A stretch of 64,000 nucleotides of DNA from Candidula unifasciata (GCA_905116865.2 CAJHNH020002446.1:1153765-1217764); one strand, 5' to 3'; shown: positions 1-49,640, numbered from the stretch's first letter. Notes: a model not told the origin generated them from the sequence alone. Program-made: numbers and translations.

Positions 1-333
1 CAGCCCAGCAGTAGAAAATTACTCTGTCACAGCCATACTAAAACTGCTTATACAAAATGCTTATTATTATAGTCACCTAAAGGTCACACACACACACAAA
101 TCTGCAGCAGCAGCAGCTCAAGGACCACTACTCTAGAAGGTCCCAGATAAAATGGATTAAACCGGCTTAACTCTTAGAAAGCAAAGAATAAGCGAAAAAT
201 CAAATATACTTGTGATAATCTTGTTTTAAATATGATTATTCCTCCCTACGACGCTTAATGGCAGAAGTGGTTTATGATGATGATGAAATATGATTCATAT
301 TTCTAGTAATTTCATTATTCTATTTTCTTGCAG

Positions 334-442
334 AAACTTCAGCAGTAGTTACATGCAAGCCCACTAAATATGAACTATAGACATTCCATCTTCTGATCAT
401 ATTGTTGGAAGTATTTGATCTGACAAGACTGATTATTTCAGC
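334..442 (+). promoter_or_regulatory. 5' UTR part of first coding exon, with two short uORFs
   Basis: A consensus acceptor (ttttcttgcag) ends at 333, so the exon with the start codon begins at 334 and at least one non-coding exon must lie upstream, outside or early in the window. Two tiny upstream ORFs precede the main ATG: 353-367 (5 codons including stop) and 370-396 (9 codons including stop). Both end before 443, so they could dampen translation by reinitiation. The transcription start and core promoter are not identifiable here. Confidence 0.5.
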
Positions 443-37294
<36,852 letters not shown>

Positions 37295-37385
37295 AACTAG
37301 AATGTATGTGTAGTTGAAAATATCTGTCATTACTTAAACATGTATATGAGGATAAAGTAAAGGGCCCTTTTTATGCCTGTGATGT
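37295..37385 (+). other. Start of receptor 3' UTR
   Basis: Follows the TGA. No AATAAA is near; repeats begin at 37385. The first plain AATAAA seen downstream is at 40005-40010, so the poly(A) site cannot be placed. Confidence 0.4.
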
Positions 37386-37912
37386 TCCCATGTGGGTTCC
37401 AGGGTCCTATTGTAGGAGGGGGTGGGGGAACAAGAATAGACCAACTCCCTCTCTAACAAGCCCGCCTAATTAGCTTCACGGTTGGGTTCGAATGCATTTG
37501 CCTGAGAGGCAAGGAACAAACAGTCTGCAAAAAGTTAGGTCAGTACTGTAAAGCAGGTGCACTTGCAAAACTGAAGTCCTTGAACAAAGCCAAAGTCTAG
37601 AAATAGATAACAGTCATGACTTGCCACATGGGCTCACAGCAGGTGAAAGCGAACCTGGCAATGTCACACACCAGGAATATGATGCTAGACTCATATGTTG
37701 ATAGACCATATCTATCTATGTCTGGGGGGATATCTTCAACATCATGCTGGTCAGCTTTACTTCCCTGGACTTTACCTGGTGCCCATTTTGGACTGGGGTC
37801 AACCAGAGAGTCAAGGTCTTTTATAAAAAAAATGTGACTTGATGCGGATTTAAATCTAAGACCTTCAGGCCAGCAGGCGAGCACCTGGCTTCTACACTAT
37901 TGTGGCTCTGCG
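37385..37912. mobile_element. SINE family C (plus) abutting SINE family B (minus)
   Basis: 37385-37640: CCCATGTGGGTTCCAGGGTC, CCTGAGAGGCAAGGAAC, GCAGGTGAAAGCG. 37640-37912: GATAGACCATATCTATC, CATCATGCTGGTCAGC, and on the minus strand a tRNA-like head (GCCACAATAGTGTAG, B box variant). Confidence 0.6.
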
Positions 37913-39564
37913 TATGATGATACTTAAGTTTAATATGCATTTGACTGTCTGTAGCAGTATAGCTTAGAAATATATGCTCACAGTTGATTGATTCAGTAAA
38001 ACCTCATTAACACAAAACTTGCTTAAGAAGAACACATGTTTAACATGAATACAGTTTTGTTCCCAGTAGGGGTGCATTATTATTATTATTAGTCCCCAGT
38101 TAGCACAAGTGTTTTTTAAGATGAACTTTATTTTTTTATCTTTTAAAATGTTTACTAATGAGGGTTTACTGGGTTTTTTCCAGTCACAAAGAAAAACATG
38201 AATACTAATAGCTTCTTAATTCACAATTATTGTAGTTGTCCTTATAATCATTGCTTATTGGATACCAGCTGTTGAAACAGCTAGCGCCCAGTATGCCAAC
38301 TGCCATAATGTAGTTACAAAAACCCACTTTCCCTGTGTGGATTCCAGGGCCCCATTTACCATGCTAAAAACAAGTATTTCCACTTTCTTAATTCAGTCAA
38401 CTTTTGAACTGTCTGAGCCAACCACTACAGAATAGGTTTAAGCCTTCCATGTGACCTAAATGAGGTAAAACAAGAGTGGGTTAAAGACAACCTCTGAGTA
38501 TTAGCCAGTTCAGCTTGAGCTATGGCTGTTTTTTGGTGTATTTGTTTTTTTAGGCTAAAGAAAAATATTGACTTTTTTTACAAGCCTTTAAAAGTAAGCA
38601 ACTCATACTTAGCATCTGTCTTAGAAACTGAAATACATTGGCCATGTTTAATGCTGCAGTATTTGAGAAAGAACATTTATTTTGACCTTATTTAATGCTG
38701 CAGAAGTTTAGAAAGAAAGTGGCTGTCAGTACTTACAATTTAAATAAGATCCATTTATTATGGCAATGGGTCATGTTATATGTTTAACTCTTTAAGGATG
38801 AAATATTTGCACCTATTACTTTAAAGTTTTCTTGGAGATTTTAATCATGGCTGAAAACGTTTACTTTTTTTTTATTCTGTTGTGTTCTAAGTTTCAAAAC
38901 TATATTCAATAAGTATAATTTAAAACAAAAAAACTCTTATCTCTTTAGAATTTTAAATTCAAAGCAAGATTTCACACAGACCTAGAAAAAAGAAAAGCTT
39001 ATCTCCTTTATAAATGAAGTTTATTAATCAAATTTACAAGCTACTGGTTACATTAATAATCATGATAGTGAAAATGTTTTAAACATTGGCAACTACTGCA
39101 AATAGAGACACACACACACATGTTAATACAGCAATACATATTATAAATGACTTTTGTAAATCATAAAAAAATATATGGTAAATATATAATTGATGAGAGC
39201 GACGTCTTGGAAAGGACCTGCTACATGACATGATATAAAAATAATGTAACCTCATCAACTTGTCACTGAGACCTGTTGGGAATGTGGTCTTTAGACCTCA
39301 TAGTTGGTGAGTGAATGTCAGATGTGGAATGTTATAGTTGGTAGAAGCCTGGCTACATTTACTTTCTCTGGCAGCTTCATACTGGTTGCAAAATCCCATC
39401 CTACCACTGCTTAGAATGGGGGGGAAAAACACTCCGGTGTTTTTATGTGTGTTCATTAACTAAAACACCTCCACATTCTTCACTTAAAATTATTTTCTTG
39501 ATAAAAGCAAAGTTTTGTGAACAGCCAGATAAAAGAAAGATGCTAAATAATGAAAGTAGATAGT

Positions 39565-39848
39565 TCCCTGTGTGGGTTCTGGGACCCTATTATAGGGAAA
39601 ACAAGAATAGACCAACTGCCTACCCAGAAGCATGTCATAAGAGTCGACTAATTGGGAGCTTCCTTTGAAGTCTAAGTGCATCTGCCTGAGAGGCAAGGAA
39701 CCTGTAGTCTGCATACAAATAAGTCAGTTCTGTAAAACGGATGCACATGCAACACTCAGGCTCTGGAACAGGACTGCAGTCCAAAAGTGGACGAACAACC
39801 AGAACTTTCCACCGGAGTTTACAACTGGTGAACGCAAAGAAGAAGATG
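39565..39848 (+). mobile_element. SINE family C
   Basis: CCTGTGTGGGTTCTGGGACC through GTTTACAACTGGTGAACGC and AAGAAGAAG. Flanks share GAAAGTAGATAGTT (39552 and 39847), a likely target duplication of about 14 bp. Confidence 0.75.
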
Positions 39849-40069
39849 AAAGTAGATAGTTACAAAAAACTAACAGCACAGTTATTCTGTTGTATGATTT
39901 TAGCTGTGATGAATTATCCAATTTCAAAATCCTGCTTAACATTTTAGGATGCTTTTTTAATTCTAGAATGAGAGGTATGTTACTTAGACTAGTAAAGCTC
40001 CATAAATAAAAGGATTAGTGAAAGAGACATAGATGATTAAAAACTGATTTGTAATCTAAGTGTGGGTTT

Positions 40070-40352
40070 CACTCCATGTGGGTTCTAGAGCCCTATTGTG
40101 GGGGAAAAAGAATAGCCCCACTATCCCTCCTCATAAGCATGTAGTAAAAGTTGACTAATTAGGGATGTGTCATTTGAAGTCGGAGTGCATCTGCCTGAGA
40201 TGCGAGGAGCCAATAGTTTGTTTACAGATAAGCCAGGTCTGTAAAATGGATGTGCATGCAAAACTCAGGCTCTTGAACATGACTAAAGTCCAGAAGTGGA
40301 TGAACAACCAGAACTCACCGCCGGAGTTTACTACCCTTAAACACAAAGATGA
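40070..40352 (+). mobile_element. SINE family C
   Basis: CTCCATGTGGGTTCTAGAGC through AACTCACCGCCGGAGTTTAC and AAACACAAAGATGAAGAA; a more diverged copy. Confidence 0.65.
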
Positions 40353-40511
40353 AGAATATGGGTATCATTTTGAATGTGAATATTGCCAGACTTCATTTTC
40401 CCATGATTTTTATATTCTACCTGTTTAATGCAATTTTGTTGATAAATGTTGAGGTTTGCCGATGCAGTCTGCATGTGATAAAGGTAAGCATAATAATGTT
40501 AAACATGGCAA

Positions 40512-40748
40512 TTTCTATATCAGATAAGAAATGTGTGCTGACTGTACAATTTCTATATCAGATAAGAAATGTGTGCTGACTGTACAATTTCTATATCAGA
40601 TAAGAAATGTGTGCTGACTGTACAATTTCTATATCAGATAAGAAATGTGTGCTGACTGTACAATTTCTATATCAGATAAGAAATGTGTGCTGACTGTACA
40701 ATTTCTATATCAGATAAGAAATGTGTGCTGACTGTACAATTTCTATTT
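40512..40748 (+). repeat. 38-bp tandem repeat, 6 copies
   Basis: CAATTTCTATATCAGATAAG + AAATGTGTGCTGACTGTA, copies essentially identical. Confidence 0.93.
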
Positions 40749-41103
40749 CAATATGGTATTGAAAGTGGCAACAGAGCAACTGTGATACATACAGTTGATA
40801 TGCAGTAGGTAACTTGTACAAGATTTTATGATGCAATTTCAGTACATTCCCACTGTTGTCAGTTGACAAAATGACATAGTGCAGTGTGAAATAACACATA
40901 TACATTTTATATTTTACATTGTTTTATTTATGTATTCTTTACTTGTGATCAAAGTGTTTAACCAACAGGAGTTTATTTTTACTGTATTTAAAATGTGTAT
41001 TTACATGTGTTGGAAACAATATCAGTATGTTTATTTATGCACCTTTTTAGAAACATTCCAGTTACTGGCCTCAATATTTAACATTATCAACTACTGATTA
41101 CAT

Positions 41104-41335
41104 TCCATTTACATAATTTCTTACGGTGTTTACTCATTGAGTGACAAAAACTAATATTTTATCATCTGAAAATGTTATTCACTATTCTTAATGGGACATA
41201 CAATAGTAGCATTGATTGTAATAATTTCTTATGGTGTTCATTCACTGAGTGACAACAACTAATATTTTATCATCTGAAAATGTTATTCACTATTCTTAAT
41301 GATACATACAGTAGTAGCATTGATTGTAATAAACA
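41104..41335 (+). repeat. Two tandem copies of about 115 bp
   Basis: TAATTTCTTA(C/T)GGTGTT, CTAATATTTTATCATCTGAA and ATAGTAGCATTGATTGTAAT appear twice. Confidence 0.8.
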
Positions 41336-41610
41336 CATATGTGGGTATTGTACATATGTTTGTCATACTTATCAATCCTGTTGTACAGTGTAAACTGACA
41401 TCATCATTGTCATCATTGTCTTGTTGTGCCATTATATGTCACATAGAGCTCACAGTCTATTCCTTCGTTTTGTTCTTTCCTGTGTAATCCTTTCCATGTA
41501 CACTGACAGCACACAGGATAATATTACAAGAAGTTAAAATAAAAAAAAGTTGAATGATCCTGTTTACATTTTGTGTACATTGGGCATTAGGAGCAACAGG
41601 GTATATGTTG

Positions 41611-41751
41611 AACTCTTTGAGTCCCAGGGTTTAGCATCACAGGCCCAGGGGTAGTAAAGAAAGTAATAAAATCGGCGCATCATGCGTTCATTGGGCTTCT
41701 AGGTAGTAACCTATGAACGTATGATGCGTTCCTTTGGACTCAGAGTTAATG
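41611..41751. mobile_element. TTAA-type MITE (family 1)
   Basis: AACTCTTTGAGTCCCAGGG at the left, CCTTTGGACTCAGAGTTAA at the right; inverse orientation of 5741-5885. Confidence 0.65.
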
Positions 41752-42354
41752 ACTGTAGACCTTTTGGAAAAAGTTATTTGCACACGCTAACTAAACATGG
41801 GTAATATGTAATGTTTCAAGTGCCATGTAACAATTAGTTTAGAATATCACTGCTATATGGCCATGTTTTAATCATTGATCTTAGCTATAATGATGTTAAC
41901 TATTGAAGAAAGAGTATTTTTGGTTGTGCATGTGTTCCCTAATGGTGGCAGCAGTCGAATGTGGTTTTTCAACAGTTTATGATGTCTTTCCTTGATTCTC
42001 ATGTGCCTCATCCTAATTGAGCAACTTAATCACCAAATTTTGCAGCACTGGTAGTGTTCATGAAGTGTGCCGACCTGGTAGAGAGCATCTGTTTCTGAAG
42101 AAACATCACTCAAGTATCCAGGAAAGGCTAACTAATGAGTCCTGTGAAATCAGTATCTGCCAAAAACCGTGGCGAATATTTCCAACACCTATAGTGACTA
42201 GAGCTGTTATATGAAAACATTACCCAAAATAAAACACACTATAGTAGTATATGTTGCATTAACTCCATAAAAAAATTAGAGCTGTAATATTTAAAAAAAA
42301 AAAAAGTCATTAAATATACACCCTACTTGTCCATGATTGTAAAGATAACTCTGT

Positions 42355-42640
42355 ACTTGATGGGTAATGTGGTTGTCATTCTGGCCACCTTTACTTTCCA
42401 GGATATTTCTTAGTACCCATTTTAAGCTAGGTCAACCTAGGAGCCTTGGTCATTCCATTTTAAAAAATCTACGCTGATGGGGTTTGAATCCAGGACCTTT
42501 TAGCAGGCAGGCAAATGTCTAGCCACTGTATCACTGTGGCTGTCATTCTGTATAATAGCACAGTCCATGGACGTCATTCTGTATAATAGCACAGTCCATG
42601 GACGTCATTCTGTATAATAGCCCTGTCCATGGACGTCATA
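42355..42640. repeat. SINE family B (minus) followed by a 31-bp repeat x3
   Basis: TTGATGGGTAATGTGGTTGT, GGTTTGAATCCAGGACC (inverted B box), GTCTAGCCACTGTATCAC. Then GTCATTCTGTATAATAGCAC + AGTCCATGGAC three times (42542-42636). Confidence 0.65.
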
Positions 42641-42899
42641 GAAAACATTTTTAGTGTGTAATATATTGCCAGTGGAAAATAAATTCCCATTAATCAGAAC
42701 TCACAGAATTTGAGGAAGAAACAAGAGTTTTAGGGACACATTAGACAAACAGAAACAAAATAATTAATTATCACATCTACCACTTGAAAATGATGTTTGT
42801 ATCAGAACAATATTACCAGCAACCATCTAAAAAACACACAATAATAATTGGTTTACATGTTAAATTGAACAATTTACATATATATATGTATGTATATAT

Positions 42900-43338
<439 letters not shown>

Positions 43339-43904
43339 CCCTTGTTTACAGTACTTTCTTTCCTCATAAATGTTTGTTATGATTACATGCTCATTTTCTA
43401 AACTAGCATTATCCTGCGGTTTAATTTGTATGTTGTTGTTATTGTTGAGAATGTACATATGTATTTTTTTGTTTCATTGTTTGTGGATAGTTTATAAGTG
43501 AATATATTTTCAAAATTATAAAAAAATTATTTTAATAAATGTTGTGTTTTTCAACATATTTCTTACATAACTATTTAATGTTGTGGCCATAATTTTTTTC
43601 AAACTGGAAAAATCTATACACACATAATTTATATTTGCTACAATATTATGCATAATGACAAGTATAGTAAAAAAAATTGTTTTTATTTAGAAATAAAGGA
43701 AAATGGAAGTGCATTACAGATCTTTATTTTTGTTGTTGGATATTTGTGTGTTACTTCTTCTGCATTTACTCTTAAAAGAGCAGCTATACATTGTATGATG
43801 GTTAAAAGATAGGCTGAGACATCTGTGCCTTTGGATCCAACATGTCTGATTTCAGCAAAAATATTAATGCACTGAAATATGGACATGCTTAAAGAATAAC
43901 ACAA

Positions 43905-44290
43905 AAATCCTGGGGGTAGGGGAGGCTGCGTGGTCTCAAGGCATGGTGTCCGCCTTGAGTACTAGAGGTTCCTGGTTCAAATCCTAGTGAAGGCTGGGAT
44001 TTTTTCACGTGGAGTAATTTTTCCTGGTCTCTGGGTCGCAAGACAGGACACCCGTGTGTATTGTTGAGCACCTTGCAAACTTTGGAAATTTTAAAAAAAG
44101 TAGCTGAACGACGCTGTCTGGACTGAATTTGAAGTCAGAAATCTGCCCAAAGTATTTCAGGATTCTCGCAGTGCAATGGAGGCTAGGCAGTGTGCTGAGA
44201 TTCTTCAGACTCAGGCTTGAGTTAGAAGAAAAAAATGGGGCATTTATGGGTTAGAATTGTGTGCGATAATTTGATCCGTTGAATTAACGT
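43905..44290 (+). mobile_element. tRNA-derived SINE family A, full copy
   Basis: Head GGCTGCGTGGTCTCAAGG (A box region) and GGTTCCTGGTTCAAATCC (B box), then AGGCTGGGATTTTTTCACG, CGACGCTGTCTGGACTG, CTTGAGTTAGAAGAAAAAA and TTGATCCGTTGAATTAACG. Pol III promoter boxes are visible. Confidence 0.7.
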
Positions 44291-44949
44291 AACACAACAT
44301 GAAAATCTGGAAACTAATGCAGCATTTAACAAAGTATTTCATTATACGAAAATTTATTTAATTGCAGTGTAACTACTCTATTTTTTAAATAGGTAATGAA
44401 TTAATTCTTAAACACACACACACGCACGCACACACACACACCCATGCACACACATGCACCCACACATACATTCTCATGCAGAAACTAATCATGCACCAAT
44501 TGATTTTGCTGAACACACATATACAATCAAATGCGCACACGTGTTAAAAGATTAAGTTAATGAGTAGTTTCTTCAATTTTCACATATTTATAAGTCAAAT
44601 CAGATGTTTGTGACATCTAAAACAACTATAAAACTCTAGTATGCCGTCACTACACAGACAAAACAAATACAGAAATCTGATGAGTATTAATGTTATATCT
44701 TGTTCAGGATAAACTGCTTAATACTTGCTAAATTAAACTGTCGTTACTTTACTAGACTCTTCTTCTAATCTATCTCTCATTCTACTGGACTGGCTTTCAT
44801 AATTTGTAGCATAATCTAAATCTAATTCACCATGATACACATGTATAGCTTGCATGATCAACCATATGGCTAAACAGCTCTTTAACACTCTTTTATATGT
44901 GTGTATATATAAATATATATAATAATTATTGTTAGTTGCTTATCCTTCA

Positions 44950-45155
44950 CAGGACGTTGCAGAACTAACACCAGCATTGGCTGTTGTAGTTTTTCTAGGC
45001 AAATTTACATCCAATAGTTTGGCATTGCTTTTTGGACAGTGGACTTCTCGATACCACTGTCGAAACCAAATCAAGGCGCAAGGCCCGCAGCTGGGATTGA
45101 ACCCGGCACCCCGGCATTACACGTGCGCAACGCCTTAGCCACAGATGCCGACACA
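44950..45155 (-). mobile_element. tRNA-derived SINE family D
   Basis: AGGCAAATTTACATCCAATA, GATACCACTGTCGAAACC, CTGGGATTGAACCCGGCACC (inverted B box). About 80% like 43021-43228 by eye. Confidence 0.6.
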
Positions 45156-45239
45156 CACATATATAAAGACAGAAGGATACTAGACAACATAAAAATCGAA
45201 AGCTATAGTTACCGTGCCAGGAATCGAACAAGTCACCTC

Positions 45240-45783
45240 CTTAGTAAAGGCAACATATAAAGACATGAAATGTCGAGTTCTTCATGAGGGAAAGCTAACA
45301 GATGCATTTGAAATAAAAACAGGTGTGCGACAGGGATGTCTTTTGTCGCCTCTCTTATTTTTACTGGCTATAGACTGGACTATGAAAACAGTAACTGCTA
45401 ACACCAAGAATGGAATTCAGTGGACCCCTACAAAACAGCTTGACGATCTGGACTTCGCTGATGCTATTGCTCTTCTGTCCCATTCACGGAATCAGATACA
45501 AGATAAATTAAATATACTTAATGCGAGATCACAGCAGCTTGGTCTGAAAATCCATAAAGGAAAGACAAAGATAATGAGAATAAATCAGGCAAATAGTAAT
45601 GTGGTTTCTCTTAATGGCACCCCAATCCAAGACGTGGAGTCGTACACATATTTAGGCAGTAATGTAGACAAAGATGGAGGAACTGATAGAGATATTAAAA
45701 TAAGAATACAAAAGGCAAGAAGGGCTTTCATAGCACTAGGGAATTTCTGGAGGACAAAAGAAATTAAAAGAAATACTAAATAA
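45240..45783 (+). pseudogene. LINE reverse-transcriptase fragment
   Basis: An open frame of about 180 codons: TGVRQGCLLSPLLFLLAIDW, DLDFADAIALLSHSRNQ, GLKIHKGKTKIMR and VESYTYLGSNV, the palm motifs of RTE/CR1-like LINEs. The catalytic F-A-D-D reads F-A-D-A, so the second aspartate is lost. The start is truncated inside other repeat sequence, and the frame ends ...TKEIKRNTK with AT-rich sequence after it. Confidence 0.8.
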
Positions 45784-45799
45784 AAATTTTTAATTCTAA

Positions 45800-45895
45800 T
45801 GTCAATTCTTCGGAGTTTAGTTAGAAGAAGAACGGAGCACTTATTCGTGTGTCATGATGTCGGTTCAAACCTCAAACATATCCTAGCACTGGGTG
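45800..45895 (+). mobile_element. SINE family A tail
   Basis: AGTTAGAAGAAGAACGGAGC and CATGATGTCGGTTCAAACCTC; the head is missing. Confidence 0.5.
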
Positions 45896-46394
45896 AAAGG
45901 GGGAAAAAAAACAGTGCTTGTGGTAGTAGTAATACATTTTACCCCATTAAGATATCACACAATCGATAAACACCCGATGACACAAAGTGCTACCATGCGG
46001 ATGAGGATCACCCGTGGAGAGGTCCCGGAAACTGCGTTCAGACATTAGGCCATATGGCCGGGCTATATTGCAGCCCCTGGCAAGAACCATGGTGGAGCTT
46101 CAAATTAGCGAAGACAAATTGTATCTCACAAGATGATTAGTTGATGATTACAGTGCTTCATTGTCTAAGCCTTTTAATCAAGCGGTGCTGAAGTCATGTA
46201 GTTTGCCAGTCTACAAGCGCAAGGCGGTGACGACTGAGTTTGTAGTCGCAGACCAGGTAATTCCAAAAATGATCAACCACTTGTAAAAAGCTTTAACCAA
46301 GTGTACGATTCCACTATGTCAGACAGAATGTCATTTCTTAAGCGTACTCTAGCCAAAAGTATATCATTGTGAGATAACCTGGTATATAACAATA

Positions 46395-47060
46395 GGGACA
46401 CACGAGGTCTGCGACGAAGTGGTCAAGCCGTTTGCCTGGCACCCTGAAGGTTATGTGTTCTTTTCACAGAATATGTCGTTCGATTCACGAGTAGAGTTTT
46501 ACGAAGATCCACGGGGATCATCGCTAGAGCTACGGACTTTGTGCTTCAATACGACGGGAACCGAATCATACACTACACGTTGTTTGGTACTAAACGTCTC
46601 AATGAGTATTGCAAACAAACGCTAGGGTCCTGATATTTGGTCAGGAACATGTGACAAGCAATCGTTCAGGCTAGGATCCGCCACGAGTGCTAGAGGTTCT
46701 AGGTTCAATCCCCGGTAAGAGCTGGGATTTTGTACGTGGACTTGGACTTCTAGTAATTCCCTCTGGTCTCTGGGTAGTGAGATCGGACGCCCGTGTGCAT
46801 TGTTGCGAACATAAAAAATCCCTTGCCAGTTGGAAATCGTAAAGAGTAGCCCAACTGCGCTGCTCGGGAAAAAATTTGAAGTTAAAAAATCTACCCAAAG
46901 TATTTTAGGATCCTTCCCGGTGCTACAGAGCATAGCCAAACTTTAGTACTGTCGATGGCTACGTACAGAGCCTGTGCACTATGCTGAGCTTCTTCTGAGT
47001 TAGACTTGAGTTAGAAGAAGAACAGAGCACTTGTGTGTTACTATCCGTGATCCTTTGTTC
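46395..47060 (+). mobile_element. SINE cluster: tRNA-like head (46395) and family A copy (46655-47060)
   Basis: GCGACGAAGTGGTCAAGCCG has an A-box look. The second copy reads GAGTGCTAGAGGTTCTAGG + TTCAATCCCC (B box), GGGCGTCCGATC inverse, GAGTTAGACTTGAGTTAG, GAACAGAGCACTTG. Confidence 0.55.
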
Positions 47061-47269
47061 AAACCTTCACAAACCTTCACCCAGCGTACCAGTGAAAACA
47101 ACTTCTCGTGCCACCCTTGGCATGCTTGTCGTAGGTTGCCACGTCACGTTTACAGTACAATGTAACTTTCTCTTCCGCCACACGTGCATTATTACAAAAT
47201 GCATTTAGCATACAGAAACACCTTATATCACTACAAATTCAAACTAACAACATTTGCAAAGTTTTTGCA

Positions 47270-47740
47270 CAGGCGTCTCTGTGGTAAAGTGGTCAAACCA
47301 TTGAGTTCGTTTTCTGTGCGGCCCTCTCGGCAGGCGGCTAGTCGTTCTGTGGAGAGAGACTGAGCCATATGGGATAAAACCCGTGCCAAAAAGTCGATCC
47401 ACTGCACTTTAATCTGTTCAACTTTTAACAAACAAAATTTGCCCATACAGAAACTCAAAACATACTCGAAAAATTAAGATCTTTTCGAGCATTATTCAAT
47501 TGCTTCAACATTCGGTAAATTTTACGCTGTCTCCCTATTTACACACTGCTACACAATAGCTCGCTTCTGATTAAAAGACTTACTCACCACCTCACCTCTG
47601 ATAGGTCGGCCTCGAGCGATCCGACTTTCACACAAGGTCACGGGGATATTCCGCACTCGCGTTCATACCGCGCGTTGTATATTTCACCATGCCAGAGCTT
47701 TTAACACTTCTAAAATATTTAGATACTGGGTCTAACACAC
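47270..47740. other. tRNA-like SINE remnant and MITE-like debris
   Basis: TGTGGTAAAGTGGTCAAACC resembles an A box. 47560-47650 shares CTTCTGATTA..., CTCGAGCGATCC and CACGGGGATATTCC with the inside of the 15899-16375 MITE. No gene seen. Confidence 0.35.
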
Positions 47741-47964
47741 AACCCCCCTAGAGAATGACAAAACCTATGTCACAGGCCGTCTCTTTCTCTGAAATAAAAC
47801 CGTAAATACCAGACAACAACATACTGAGACACCCATAACCTCGACCACGGTAGACTGGTCTAACCAACTTATCAATGAAGTTGACCTACAACCGGTGGTG
47901 TGCAAATGGGGAGACCATGGTATAAATTACACACAATTCTTATACCAAATATTAAATATAAAAC

Positions 47965-47997
47965 ACACACACACACAAACGCACGCTCGCGCTTGCC

Positions 47998-48029
<32 letters not shown>

Positions 48030-48075
48030 TGTGCATACAGACACACACACGTGCATACACACACATGCACGTAAC
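47965..48075 (+). repeat. (CA)n microsatellite with CG-rich centre
   Basis: CA runs flanking GCTCGCGCTTGCCCGCGCG. Confidence 0.9.
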
Positions 48076-48326
48076 CTTTCACTTAATTCGCGTGGGAATG
48101 AAGAGTGAACAGTTTAGGTGAAAAGTATACGACAAAGGCTAGCGAAGATCGGACAACAAAAGGTCCGTTGACAGTTTTGCTATTTTAGAGGGAATTAACC
48201 TATGCTAGCATAAATCGACATCTCAGTTGTTATATGAATACTGTTACTTAGAGAAGAGACAAACGTTTCAGTAAAGGAACATGCATTGGTAACAGTGTTA
48301 AGTATAACAAAACAAAAAAAATATGC

Positions 48327-48512
48327 AAGCACTTATGCACATATGAGTAGCACTTATGCACATATGAGTAGCACTTATGCACATATGAGTAGCACTTATG
48401 CACATATGAGTAGCACTTATGCACATATGAGTAGCACTTATGCACATATGAGTAGCACTTATGCACATATGAGTAGCACTTATGCACATATGAGTAGCAC
48501 TTATGCACATAA
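48327..48512 (+). repeat. 21-bp tandem repeat, 9 copies
   Basis: AGCACTTATGCACATATGAGT repeats without visible change. Open in several frames because 21 is a multiple of three. Confidence 0.95.
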
Positions 48513-48514
48513 GG

Positions 48515-48559
48515 AACTACATTAAAGGGTCACGGCATTAGGAAGGTTGACAATCACTG
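48515..48559. mobile_element. SPIN-like hAT end
   Basis: ACTACATTAAAGGGTCACGG + CATTAGGAAGGTTGACAATC + ACTG is the reverse of the left end of the hAT MITE at 33991 (CAGTG...CAACCTTCCTAATG). It adjoins the 21-bp array; the other end was not found. Confidence 0.55.
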
Positions 48560-48599
48560 ATCTAACTGATCAAAGTTATCTGAGGTGAGGGAGGGGGTG

Positions 48600-49165
48600 G
48601 GGCTGAGGTTTGAGACTGTCGTATAACCGTGTGGTTGTTGAATAAGGAATCGGCATTCCCATTCCGATAAGCTCTCCTTTCCCCATCTTCAGCAGCAACA
48701 GAAGTATTTCAATTCCGATGGCACCAGTAACAGTCTGATTCCATCTTTATCTAGCCTTTCCCTTGAGCGTAGAGCGTCGACCAGATCCAATAGTCGCTCC
48801 TCCCAGCACCATGCTCTTCTGTCTATCTATATCCTTTTAACGTCGCTGTTGACACATAAGGCATTTATAAGTGATCTCCGCTGTTGCTGGTCTGATGATT
48901 TTCTGCCCATGGTATCCCATGTCAGTTTACATTCCTTCATTTCCCGTTCTGTTGTCCTTCTCTAGGTTTCCTTAGGTCGTCTAAGTCTCTTTTTCCCATC
49001 TGCTGTCCACCGGAGAGCTGTTTTTGCCAGAGTGTCACAAGGCATTCTGCAAACATGTCCAAGCTAGCCATCTCCGTCGTCTTACTTTGATAACATTTGC
49101 CAGTGATGCACATTCTGTTTTCCTCCCCAGTTCTTCATTTGTGATCTTGTTTGGCCAACATATTC
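48600..49165 (-). pseudogene. Inverted LINE pieces: RNase H family 3' end and RT C-terminus
   Basis: 48600-48835 is the reverse of the RNase H family 3' end. 48835-49165 reads on the minus strand ITNEELGRKTECASLANVIK, then (shifted) HVCRMPCDTLAKTALRWT, GKKRLRRPKET, a stop where the W of TWRR belongs, REMKECKLTWDTMGRKSSDQ. This is an ORF2 C end, dead by frameshift and stop. Confidence 0.65.
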
Positions 49166-49319
49166 GTGGAACTGAAAATCGTTATGCAGTTAGGTATTTT
49201 TATTTAGAGAAAAAGCAGAGAAGATAATACAGAGAGATAGCTTTAGCGTGCGTCTTCTCAGATGTTCAGCTATCATCCTTTCTGCAATCTTGTATTCCTA
49301 TACACACAGACAGGTATTT

Positions 49320-49640
49320 TATAAAAGATGTTGAGAAAGATGAAAACAGATATGCTTCGTGCAGAGTGGCACGCCTCACTTCAGAGGTCCCAAGCAGTTA
49401 GTGCGGAGGCGCAGATAGATCATTATGGTCTAAGGAGAATGGCGCTGCGAGGAGTTACCATGAGATCTGGCCGACAGTCATCACTTAGGGAAATGATGAG
49501 ACAAATATACAATCAGACGGTTACTTGAACCACCAGAACTGGAACTCTTCGCTTGCTGCTAAAGATGGGACCTGAGCGCCTATGGGAGCGTCCCGAGTGC
49601 TGTGATGTCGATTCTTAATTCAACATTCAATATTCAATAA
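49320..49640 (+). mobile_element. LINE 3' end (RNase H family)
   Basis: LRKMKTDMLRAEWHASLQRS gives the last coding part, then GGTCTAAGGAGAATGGCGCT...GGGAGCGTCCCGAGTGCTGT...TTCAACATTCAATATTC. Confidence 0.65.

Noticed and set aside
46419..46625. 68-codon ORF as first exon of the candidate gene at 49950
   Set aside because: Lies in a SINE cluster with a tRNA-like head; no phase-compatible donor was convincing.
48298..48525. CRISPR-like regular array
   Set aside because: Direct tandem repeats without spacers, in a eukaryotic genome.
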